Origin: Apoda limacodes
Taxonomy: Eukaryota; Arthropoda; Insecta; Lepidoptera; Limacodidae
Reading direction: 5' to 3'
Assembly: GCA_946406115.1 (NCBI GenBank)
Contig: OX291551.1
Location: 13,268,001-13,332,000 of the forward strand
DNA length: 64,000 bases
The notes below the pieces were generated by a model that did no database searches, was not told the DNA's origin, and saw nothing but the letters and a program-made list of their open reading frames with translations. The position numbers and the translations under genes were made by a program. Positions 55,916 to 64,000 of this stretch are shown in pieces; the stretch's first letter is position 1, and each line of letters begins with the position of its first letter.

Positions 55916-56748
55916 TTAATTATAATATAATTTACGGAGGTCTAAACTAATGTTTCTGACACACAATCACAAAGATATCACAGTAGCTAGATTTTGGTTG
56001 CAAATATTATTACTTATAGATAATATCGCTAAACTTGTCTCGTTTTATAAGTGTTTTATAAGATTTATACATAAAAAAAACTACCTTCTTAAAAAATACT
56101 TCGAAACAATTTTTGGTTAATTCTCATCTCAACGTCATCACCTCACCATCATCAAACTACTGGACTCATTCTGAATACTTCATTTGCTACGGAGCAGGAT
56201 CTCGCAACTATTTAAGGTTCAGAGACGACATAAGACGTCTATCTAAAACCACTTATGTTCTTCCAAACGTCTTTTGCCTTAATTGTCACTTTAGCTTTTT
56301 ATTTATTTTTTAATTTCAATATATTAACAATAACTTAAGTTTTGCTGACGATTTGGTCTAAACAAAATTGTCAAAGAATTCAGAAAATTTGGTTTTTTAA
56401 GAACAAAACAGCGCTTGTTTATTTTAGATAATGATAGTGTCTTATACGACGATAGATACCCGGAAAAGTACCTTTTTTTGGGTGCCAAAGTTTCGATAAG
56501 GTATCGAAAAAAGTTAGTTGCCGTGTACTTATCGTTGCGATAACTTTAAAATCATTATCGCGCTTATTCTTATATCTATACATTAAATATTATTGTTGTA
56601 TTTATTTTACTATATACTCTATATAATCACACATTATTTTATTCTTAACTTTATAATTTTATTTTATTGACAAAAAAATTATATTCAGATAGGATTTTTA
56701 TGTTATCATCAGAGATAATATTAAACATACATACTAAAATATTATTGA
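55916..56748. other. No gene seen
   Basis: AT-rich DNA. On the minus strand, 'caataaaataaaa' near 56660 could serve as a poly(A) signal for the next feature. Confidence 0.45.
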
Positions 56749-56937
56749 TCACCATAAAATATAATCCGGATCACCTATTTTTATAATAAAGCCTTTAAGC
56801 ACACGCTCAGCTACCTTACACTCATTGATCTGAAAGGGCTGGTCCGTAGCACACAGTTCACGCCTCATCGATATTTGCCATTCAGGCGACAAGTCTACAT
56901 TGTTAGAAGCTGTTATTATATTCGCGTACATAACGTG
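56749..56937 (-). CDS. Possible terminal exon, unidentified gene on minus strand
   Basis: After a moderate acceptor ('tttaatttactatacag', ending at 56938) a frame is open to a TGA at 56749. It reads 'HVMYANIITASNNVDLSPEW', 'QISMRRELCATDQPFQINEC' and 'KVAERVLKGFIIKIGDPDYI', ending in LW. Composition is protein-like. AATAAA-type signals follow within about 100 bases. I do not recognise the family. An ATG lies at codon 3, so a 60-codon stand-alone ORF is also possible. Confidence 0.35.
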   Translation of the reverse strand, partial: HVMYANIITASNNVDLSPEWQISMRRELCATDQPFQINECKVAERVLKGFIIKIGDPDYILW

Positions 56938-57059
56938 CTGTATAGTAAATTAAACTTTATGTACCCAGCCTCGTAGATAAATAGAAACACAAACGAATTC
57001 AGAGAAACCTTTTATATATATACCTTTAATATACCAAATGTCTACTTTGTACCATCGCA
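56938..57059. other. Short noncoding stretch
   Basis: Nothing recognised. Confidence 0.5.
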
Positions 57060-57165
57060 CCGCTCCCCATCGGCATGGAAATCATTCTCATACTTTAGAA
57101 CCAAAATGGTTCGCGAACGTTTGAGTTGTGGAATAAGCTCCCTGCCAAAGCTTTTATAAAAAAAA
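57060..57165 (+). repeat. LINE tail relic
   Basis: 'catcgcaccgctccccatcg', 'agaaccaaaatggttcgcga' and 'gtggaataagctccctgcca' match the order of 38930-39045. Confidence 0.55.
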
Positions 57166-57892
57166 TAGGTCCTTTTTTTTTAAAGGTTTACTTTCTATCA
57201 AAATGTGACGTATTCTGTACTTTTTACTTTCATAATTCATAATCATATTTTCATTTATTAAAAATAAAACCTTTAATATAATCTAAAACTGACTACATTT
57301 TCAAGCCGACATCTTATATGCAATTTGCATGCAAAGTCACGAAAACTTCATGCAATAATCAAGTTTTCAATTTGACTGTAACTACTATAAAATGGTAACT
57401 ACGCTGGCTACTACCTATCATCATTTGGCATCGTAATAGCTTATAGACGTTGCTGATAAAACGCTTTCAAGAATATTGTTTGTTATTAACTTCTAAGAAG
57501 GTGGAGCATCAATGGTGGAACTATGTTCAGCGAAGCCAGCAAGAGTGCACCCGATCGATAACCAATCAGCGCTGGTACCGGGCAACGGTAAATTACCTGA
57601 ACCTTGATTAGGTGCCGACTAAGCACTAATGCTACAACACAGCCGGTCAATAAACTTTTACCGTAATGTCTTAATATTTTTTCTATAATAATTTTTAAGA
57701 CTCCGTATATGTCGAATATGGTGATGTTTGTCGATCTAAATCTTAGTTTGTGTCTTAGTTATAAGTTAAATATTTTAATACATGAAAATTTTTGCTCTAT
57801 CGTCAGAACATAATTTTTGACAATGTACTATATATAATTTTTTTTCGAAGAAACCTTGTTTTGCGCTCATTTCTCGATGGAACTTTAAAACA
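57166..57892. other. No gene seen
   Basis: AT-rich noncoding DNA. 57490-57650 is less AT-rich but not recognised. Confidence 0.5.
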
Positions 57893-58127
57893 TAAAAACT
57901 TTTTAACAAAAAAAAAAAACAGCCGACTTCAAAAAGATGCACTCAATAGCTAAAATTTATTTCTAATTTCCAAAAATTCAAAAATTACAGTTTGAAGTTG
58001 GTGTCATGCAAGCAAAGTTTGTTATTAACTGTTTAATAGGTACATAGAGAGGAAATAAGTAATTATTTTTACCTATTTAGTGCATATTTTTGAAGCCGGT
58101 TTTTTTTTTTGTTAAAACGTTTTTAGT
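57893..58127. mobile_element. MITE with 'aaccgacttcaaaaa' type inverted ends
   Basis: The left end 'tttttaacaaaaaaaaaaaa', 'cagccgacttcaaaaagatg' is mirrored by the right end 'catatttttgaagccggttt', 'ttttttttgttaaaac', about 45 bp each. This is a widely seen lepidopteran MITE type. No target duplication could be fixed because of the A-runs. Confidence 0.65.
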
Positions 58128-58204
58128 TTTTTCTTTTGAGTGACGAATTGCTTTTTTTTTTCTGGTACACTTAAAACATCCATACTCGTAACAAAGTTTT
58201 ATAC

Positions 58205-58435
58205 AATTATCAACATAACAGGCGTTTCACCAGTTCCAAATTGATATTATTTTTTTTTTTTTTAATTCACTATAATAATATGGGACCACATGAAAAGTAT
58301 AACCTTTTAAATAAAAAAAGAATTTCTCGAATCGGTTCAGGCGTCTTCGAGAAATCAGGTAACATACATAAAAAAAAAGATTCCGACGAATTGAGAACCT
58401 CCTTTTTTTTTTGAAGTTGGTTAAAAAGGCAATCT
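58205..58435 (-). repeat. Dispersed repeat ending in 'gaagttggttaaaaag'
   Basis: 'aaaaaaagaatttctcgaat', 'cggttcaggcgtcttcgaga', 'aggtaacatacataaaaaaa' and 'gacgaattgagaacctcctt' are in the order of a common lepidopteran repeat, linked in type to the MITE before it by its 'gaagt.ggtt' end. The minus frame 58227-58481 is a reading of it. Confidence 0.6.
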
Positions 58436-58919
58436 CGCAATCTTTAAAAAAAATGAATGGCATGTCATAGTTGGATAACAATGTCTTATCATTCCGTCTG
58501 TCTGTCTGTCTGTTTTTCTAGCTGTCCGACCATTAAAAGACTATCTTTTAGACTGAAATACGTAGAAGCCTCATTTTTTTACAGAATATGTTTTATAATA
58601 GAGGATCATCTAACAAATAATAAAAACTTTCCGTTGCATTTGCTCTATACATACAAACTTCAAACTCGCAGTAATTACGAGTATATTGTGAACTCTAAAG
58701 TATGACCACAAATAATAAAAACTGGCTAAGTGTGAGACGGCTCCGAGTCACCTTCTGTTTTAAATTACCGGTACAGCGCCATCTAGCTTATGAAGAAGAG
58801 AAAGAGTAACACATTTGTTTGTTGGAAACGATATTGAACAACGTCGGGCTTGGTCAGTACTTGGCTTAGCGGCACATATTTTTGTTGTTTGTGTTTGTAA
58901 ATAACGTAAATGGTGGTAG
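58436..58919. other. Noncoding; (TCTG)n run
   Basis: 'ccgtctgtctgtctgtctg' at 58495-58513 is a tetranucleotide microsatellite. The 58760-58954 minus frame overlaps repeat sequence. Confidence 0.5.
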
Positions 58920-58978
58920 GTATGGACCCCTCGGTGCGTGAATCCAACTCGCACTTAACCGGTGTTTTTTTTTTTTAT
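58920..58978 (-). repeat. End fragment of the 'agggttccgta' repeat
   Basis: 'acccctcggtgcgtgaatcc', 'aactcgcacttaaccggtgt' plus T-run: one terminus of the 40369-40995 family. Confidence 0.6.
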
Positions 58979-59959
58979 AAACGTTTTACTGATTTTTCTC
59001 AAGACGTTGGCTGACGCCGTCACATTAGGCAGCAATTATATTATACTCGAAGCAATAATATAAAATAAGGGAAATTTTTTTTATTAGCAAAATAGTACGT
59101 CTTTTTTCATGATGATGATGAAAAAAGGTGTAACAGTGTCTAGACACAAAACCTAATCATAATAAATAAAACAAGTTTTCTAAAGACGAAAAATTAACTA
59201 GATTAAATAATAACGTTTTACTTTGTGCATTTGTCGTTTGATATAACAAAGTTCATTAATTGCTGATGTATCTAAACCGAAAGCAACTAGATTTTGTATT
59301 AGAGTTCCAAGTCCAATTATTTTACGTTCTTTATTTTTAGATTCGTATTACCTATTTATAGATAGCTTATGTTAGAATTCACGTGCAAAACTCTTTTTTC
59401 GTAATAGTCACAATCTTGGTTGGTATTATTATTGTTATTATTAATAAATTATCAATAATATTTATTATTTTAACTAAAACCTGTAAAGAGAATAAAGTAC
59501 CACAATTGTTATTGACGGTTACAACGAAACAACAAGACTTCAAGTCAAAGTCCGGAACTAGTCAAAGCTCTTCTGAATCTTGTCGTCTGAGTGCCAAAGA
59601 GAGTTCTCGACAACTTTATTTATGACTGAACTTATTGGGAACGTGAAGCAAATAGAGAACCAAACGAATTGACTTCAATGACGACGGAAATATTTGTGAC
59701 ATTTATTTATTGCCTAATTTATCCTTTAGAATCACTATTTTATCCATTTAGGTACTCGGAATTTTCTTTGGTTCAATTTTTAATATCTATATTTACCCCT
59801 GCCCAGTTTTGACATACTTCTTAACATTTGTTCAGGAATTGGCTATGATATATTATTCTGTCGTAGGTCTTTTTTTAAATCTTGATTTCTTCAAAGCAAT
59901 ATTTTCGACGTATGGCTCATATTTAAAGCCACCTTAGTCCAGATAAACTGAATCAGCAG
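58979..59959. other. No supported gene
   Basis: An open frame from 59362 to 59625 has a hydrophobic stretch ('VIVTILVGIIIVII') and a Ser/Lys-rich tail ('SKSGTSQSSSESCRLSAKES') but no ATG. It could be an exon encoding a membrane anchor; no splice site supports this strongly. Confidence 0.35.
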
Positions 59960-60085
59960 CAGTGTTGTGGTGTTAACTTCACCCCCTGTCAAGTAGGACT
60001 AAAGTGGTTGGTAAGAAGAGGCTGTCCCCTACAGTATGACGTGGGTGTGGATACAGCCACTGGTAACCCCTTCTGAGAATAAAAA
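59960..60085 (+). repeat. Interspersed repeat, second copy
   Basis: It shares 'ccctgtca', 'ggactaaa', 'gggtgtgg', 'cagccactggt' and 'gaataaa' in order with 3178-3312. It touches the RTE relic, so one may have inserted beside the other. Confidence 0.5.
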
Positions 60086-60119
60086 CCTTGAAGTTTTACA
60101 TAAAAACATACAGATTGTC

Positions 60120-61735
60120 TTTTTTTTTACGGTGCTTCGGTTGCAATTGTAGCCTTTTCGAAAACCAGCCTGTTCCCGAGGCTGAAAGTCGTCTTGTCTT
60201 CGGCTGAGACGATTCGTGATTGCTCTTGAGAATAAAAGCTTATAGATGTGACTTAGGACTAAGGATAGTCCTGTAAATCTTAAGAAGCCGTTTATCTTCT
60301 TTTTAAAAAATAGAATAACGACAATCTTACACCACGCTTGCTGGGTGGTATTGAATAGCTTCCACAAATTCTTCAGGACTGGGGTTCTAACTTATCTCAG
60401 AAGCTTAGCTTAGCTGTGATGTTCATCTGGTGCTTTGTTATTCTTGAGTTCCTAAAGACCTAACATAATCTTTTCTACGTCAATATCTGAAATGCCCTTG
60501 ATGCGTGAATATCTCTGTGTTTTATCGCGAGTTTTGGCGCTTATGACAAGTACCAATTCTCATTAAAATTTCAAACTTGTTAAATATCTCTGGCTAAGGG
60601 AAAAGGGTACTTCGTCGGATATCCTCATTTTCGCCAGTTAACTCCTCTCAAGACCTTTCGCAAATTTTTTCTGTCTATCGCTTCCTAAAGCGTTTTTGCT
60701 TTTTGACTCGCAAGTTTAGGGTATGCCACTCCGGCGACACCAAGGGCATAAGTTCCCGAGTCTTGCTAAAGACGTAAGGATACTTTTTCACGCTTGCTAG
60801 TAAAATATTCACTGAGAACAGTCGTGAAATCGTTTTAATTTCAATCAAGGGCCTCGGTGGTTTTCAATAACGGGATTCGGTTGCGAAGTTCCAATTGGAT
60901 CTTTTGGAACCCATCATGGCGCAAAGTCGGTCGGAGTGTTGATTTTCTCGGGCGCTGCCTTTCGAGCTGGAGGACTATATTTAAATACCTCGTAAAAATC
61001 GGTGATCGCTTTCAATATTGTACCTATTGATCACATCTTTGAATATATATCTCCGATTCACCATGCTGAATTCAATCTCGTTCTTAGTCATATTATTAAG
61101 GCTTTGCGATGTCCACTTTCTTTAGGGGCCTTATTTGAAAAATTAATAAAATAAGAATAGCCTTCTTTGAATGCCACGAACGAATCTATGTGGCCCTGTG
61201 CGCGATTCGTCACTTTCCCGGACTCCCACTTTATAATTGAAGTCTGGAGTCAACAACGTAGCTGATCTTGGTCATTTTATTGATGGCTCTATTAATATCG
61301 TTATGCAAGACAGCGACCTCACCGTCAAAATGTGCCCACGTGGGCGCATATATCTATACAACCTTCAGAGAATATAGCTTGGTTGTTTTAAGAACATATG
61401 CAACCCGCGTAGACACAGTAGGTACTGATATCCACTACGTTGCCTATAAGAGCTTTGTTGACCAAAAATCTAATCCCACCCTGGGACTACTGGTTGCCCT
61501 CTCTGTAGAAAAATAGGTGGCCCCACGCCAATGTTATGGTGTCTTCTCCCTTTCTTCTGACATCCGAGAACCTATATGCCACTTGAGTTTCTGTAATTCT
61601 ACCTCTAATTTACTCTCATCTGCCCTCAGTATTCTGCTATTGTACAGCGCCAAAAAAGTCGTCGGTTATAGTGGCCTGGGGATTCTGTGTGATTTATGGG
61701 AAGTTTTTCTCTACCTACACCTTCTCTAACCTATA
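60120..61735 (-). pseudogene. RTE-clade LINE relic (endonuclease and reverse transcriptase)
   Basis: On the minus strand, from high to low coordinates: an endonuclease region with 'IYAPTWAHFDGEVA' (about 61330) and 'MTKNEIEFSMVNRRYIFKDV' (about 61070), then linker sequence, then the start of reverse transcriptase with 'LSHIYKLLFSRAITNRLSRR' and 'FQPREQAGFRKGY' (60345-60150). The family order is endonuclease, then reverse transcriptase, as in RTE and BovB elements. Many stops and frameshifts are present. The YADD box and C-terminus are missing. The plus-strand ORFs 61268-61516 and 61517-61729 are antisense readings of it. Confidence 0.85.
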
Positions 61736-62692
61736 TAAAATTACTTACCTTATTACAGATCAAACTATTTTGAAAATATTCGTTTACTTGAAATAAAATT
61801 ATATTATATTAAAAAATGAAAAAATTCCGTGAAATCGAAAAACATTAACTTGTTTGAGCCTTGTTATAAACAATCTTACGTACATTATAATATCAATTTC
61901 TCGATATTGTAAAAAAAATAAAAACTTAATCTTAAATTTCCGTAATGCCTAAATTCTTTATCGACGCTATGCTATTAAGCTTTTAACGTTGTCTTCACTA
62001 TGTTGACATTAATCTATTATTAAATCTAGTTGTGTTGAGCTAAGCTTGGACCGCTCTATAACGCATCATACGTTAATAAACTTGCAGGTATTATCGCCAA
62101 CTCGTCCATTAAACAAAAATTTAGTCTTAACTATTTATAGACAATGTTAGAAATTTACCTTATTAGTAGGAATAACATAACTTAATTTAAAATGTTTGTT
62201 ATTCAATCACGACGAATTGATTTTAATTTTTTTTCCAAGGAAAATTGTAAGCCGACAAGAGTTCCCATGGGAATAGCGGTAACGGCCGCCAAGATATTAG
62301 TATATGTGATTAAAGAATCTATATGCCTTTGTAAATTTCTTATTAATTGAAAACACTTTATAAGAGTTCTATCGTTATGGTAATTAAACAATTTATAGGG
62401 TCTTTTCTAAAGCCAAATTAATCTTTGGAATTTTCTTGTATCGAATATAATTATTATAATCATATTTTAAGCTTTGCCTGTTCCTAGGTAGTATACTCTA
62501 TTTCAATTCTTTTAATTTTTAGTCGTTAATATTCTATATTTATGCCTATAAAGTATGTTTAAAAAAAAACCCTAAAACCAGGATAACCTCACCTCTAGAC
62601 TCGACCAAAATTATAATCAATAATAAAAAAAAATACGAATCAACAATCATAGATAATTTAGACCTATTATATTTAAGACATTTTTTTTTCAG
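61736..62692. other. Probable intron, no gene seen
   Basis: AT-rich DNA ending in the pyrimidine tract of the next exon. Confidence 0.5.
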
Positions 62693-62768
62693 TATTGTTG
62701 ATTTAGTAGCTTTTTCTAGCGCTAAATTTGTTGAAAAGCGAAGGATTCCTAGCGAGTCCCTGATTAAA
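62693..62768 (+). CDS. Internal exon of an unidentified host gene
   Basis: 76 nt between 'gacatttttttttcag' (acceptor, ends 62692) and gtaagt (62769). Only one frame is open. The first T completes a split codon, then IVDLVAFSSAKFVEKR and RIPSESLIK follow to a codon boundary. Phase fits the 48851-48917 exon exactly (AG|T gives Ser). The peptide would follow '..MIPDMTD' from that exon, so the two together encode a mixed helix-like stretch ending in a basic turn. The protein is not recognised. The intron between would be 13.8 kb. Confidence 0.75.
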
Positions 62769-63867
62769 GTAAGTAGGTCGGCTGCAGCAAGCTATAGCCT
62801 GTAGTTATGTAGTTTGTTCATGTGAAATTCAGTTATAGTCATTTCTACGGGAACTTTTTAATTTTCGGGAATAGAAAGTAGCTTATTGTCCTCTGTCTTT
62901 TAAACTAAACCGTCGTGTGCCAAATTTCATCTCAATTGGAGACTCCTTTGCAATGTGAATGAAAGACAAAAAACTTACTATTAATATTAGTATAGATGGA
63001 TATGGTATAAGCACAACCTTTTATTTCATAAGTGCTTGATAAGCAAAATTAAAAACGATACGTGCTTTTGTACACTGGAATAAAAAATAATTAATTTTGA
63101 TAAAATTTAACGTGAAGTTTTTAAACATTTAACTAGCGTAGTACAACACTTACTTACTCTAGCTTCACAAGTTGAGAGCTATTTAAGTGGATAGCGTGTG
63201 CCAGAGAATACCCAGCATGAAATCAAAAAATTTAATAATGTGGCTTCTATTATCGCCAATTCGTATGCCGTACTACAAATTTCGCTGTTTTGGGAGATGT
63301 TGTTTTTTGGATGGAAATGACTTGTGAGCCTTTTTACAGACAACATTACATGCTTACTTTAATAAGATTGTGCCTATTACTGTACCCGTGTAGAAGCAAA
63401 TTAGATATCTTTTTTAGTTTTTCATATCAACCTTTGATATTAAAAAGTCTTCGCGTATGAAATAGCATCATCGCTCAATGTAATCAAATGTATTTATCCT
63501 ACGTTTGTCAAAAACCTAGATTCCAAGATCATTAACTTACATCTCTGATTTTTACTTTGAGTACAAATGCTTACATTTCATCATATTCACAACTTTAATG
63601 AAGTAAGAACTCAGCATCGTTTTTAATATCTCTAATGAAAGAAGCAAATATGATGAGAGGAGGTACTACCATGGCGCTAACTTTTCCGGGTGGTGTTACA
63701 TAAATGAAAACAGCGGATTCATAAACATGGTAAATGTACTATTTACTCAAAAGCTAAACAACCCACTATTCACTATCTAGAAAATTTAACTTAAAGGTGC
63801 AGTAGGTACTTTTAACTACCTGCATAAACATAAATACAAAACGGAAAAAAAAATAACAAACAAAAAC
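62769..63867. other. Intron with a dispersed repeat
   Basis: At 62790-63000, 'gcaagctatagcctgtagtt', 'aaagtagcttattgtcctct', 'gccaaatttcatctcaattg' and 'ttaatattagtatagatgga' form a typical lepidopteran repeat, related to 12890-12985. No further exon was found before the window ends. Confidence 0.55.
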
Positions 63868-64000
63868 ATACTCCCTCGCAGACTAGTTAGTATTGTGGCC
63901 AGCTGCTGTGCAGAGAGTGTGGGTTCGATTTCCGCACTGGTCCAACATTTATGTCATAATACAAACATTTGTGTTTGTCATAAGTCTGGTTATTTATGTA
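63868..64000 (+). mobile_element. tRNA-derived SINE, cut by window end
   Basis: Head 'ctagttagtattgtggccag', 'ctgctgtgcagagagtgtgg' with B-box 'gggttcgatttccg', body 'tttgtcataagtctgg' and 'ttatttatgta' at the edge. Same family as 46163-46372; the tail lies beyond 64000. Confidence 0.75.

Noticed and set aside
56749..56937. Faint likeness to the end of ATP synthase OSCP/delta ('GFIIKIGD')
   Set aside because: Only one short block resembles it; the flanking residues do not, so no name is given.
61268..61729. Plus-strand ORFs of 82 and 70 codons
   Set aside because: They are antisense to the endonuclease region of the RTE LINE relic.

Overview
This window looks like a stretch of lepidopteran (moth or butterfly) nuclear DNA. 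It is strongly AT-rich, has almost no long open reading frames, and is crowded with short, decayed transposon copies. Several repeats have the form I know from Lepidoptera: the repeat carrying 'aagtgcgagt..actcgc' at one end and 'agggttccgta' at the other, a tRNA-derived SINE whose body reads 'gtttgtcttgagtctgggtg', RTE-type LINE pieces, and MITEs. The host assignment rests on recall of these families and not on a search. No prokaryotic operon, plasmid, phage, CRISPR array or complete virus is present.

The most likely host content is one or more plus-strand genes cut into very small exons by giant introns. Five candidate internal exons have good splice signals: 1775-1863, 13445-13476, 33766-33810, 48851-48917 and 62693-62768. 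The last three join in a consistent reading phase (ends +1, then +2, then 0), and the last two are open in only one frame each. The first two agree in phase with each other, but at least one exon would be missing before the third. I could not recognise the protein. On the minus strand there are a complete 86-codon ORF (36649-36909), a possible terminal exon (56749-56937) and some coding-like relics (31389-31610, 54124-54411), all unidentified.

The rest is mobile DNA. The elements with clear boundaries are: a piggyBac-like MITE with TTAA target sites (918-1298); an internally deleted Copia element with two 288-bp LTRs, a TATAG duplication and a perfect initiator-tRNA primer site (5785-7541); a Tc1/mariner-like MITE family in three copies with TA target sites (11690-11818, 33300-33425, 52363-52498); a hairpin MITE (15404-15611); a CpG-rich inverted-repeat MITE (21117-21398); a 2.3-kb Foldback-type element built of about 170-bp tandem units with a 9-bp target duplication (28064-30339); a hAT-like MITE with an 8-bp duplication (36964-37722); and a TRIM-like LTR pair (44423-45395).

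LINE remains include an RTE relic with endonuclease and reverse transcriptase remnants (60120-61735), an RTE tail (35459-35593), CR1/Jockey-type pieces (37973-38420, 42078-42262) and several tails of another LINE. tRNA-derived SINEs sit near 9.5, 11.5, 46.2, 51.6, 55.7 and 63.9 kb. Satellite-like tandem arrays lie at 4719-4996, 24776-25118, 42780-43330 and 52862-53541. Several hairpins or inverted repeats could give double-stranded RNA if transcribed (18408-18506, 24199-24325, 32264-32976, 44184-44239, 49337-50376). Nothing seen is clearly a new multi-gene system; the Foldback element, the microexon gene and the hairpins deserve the closest look.
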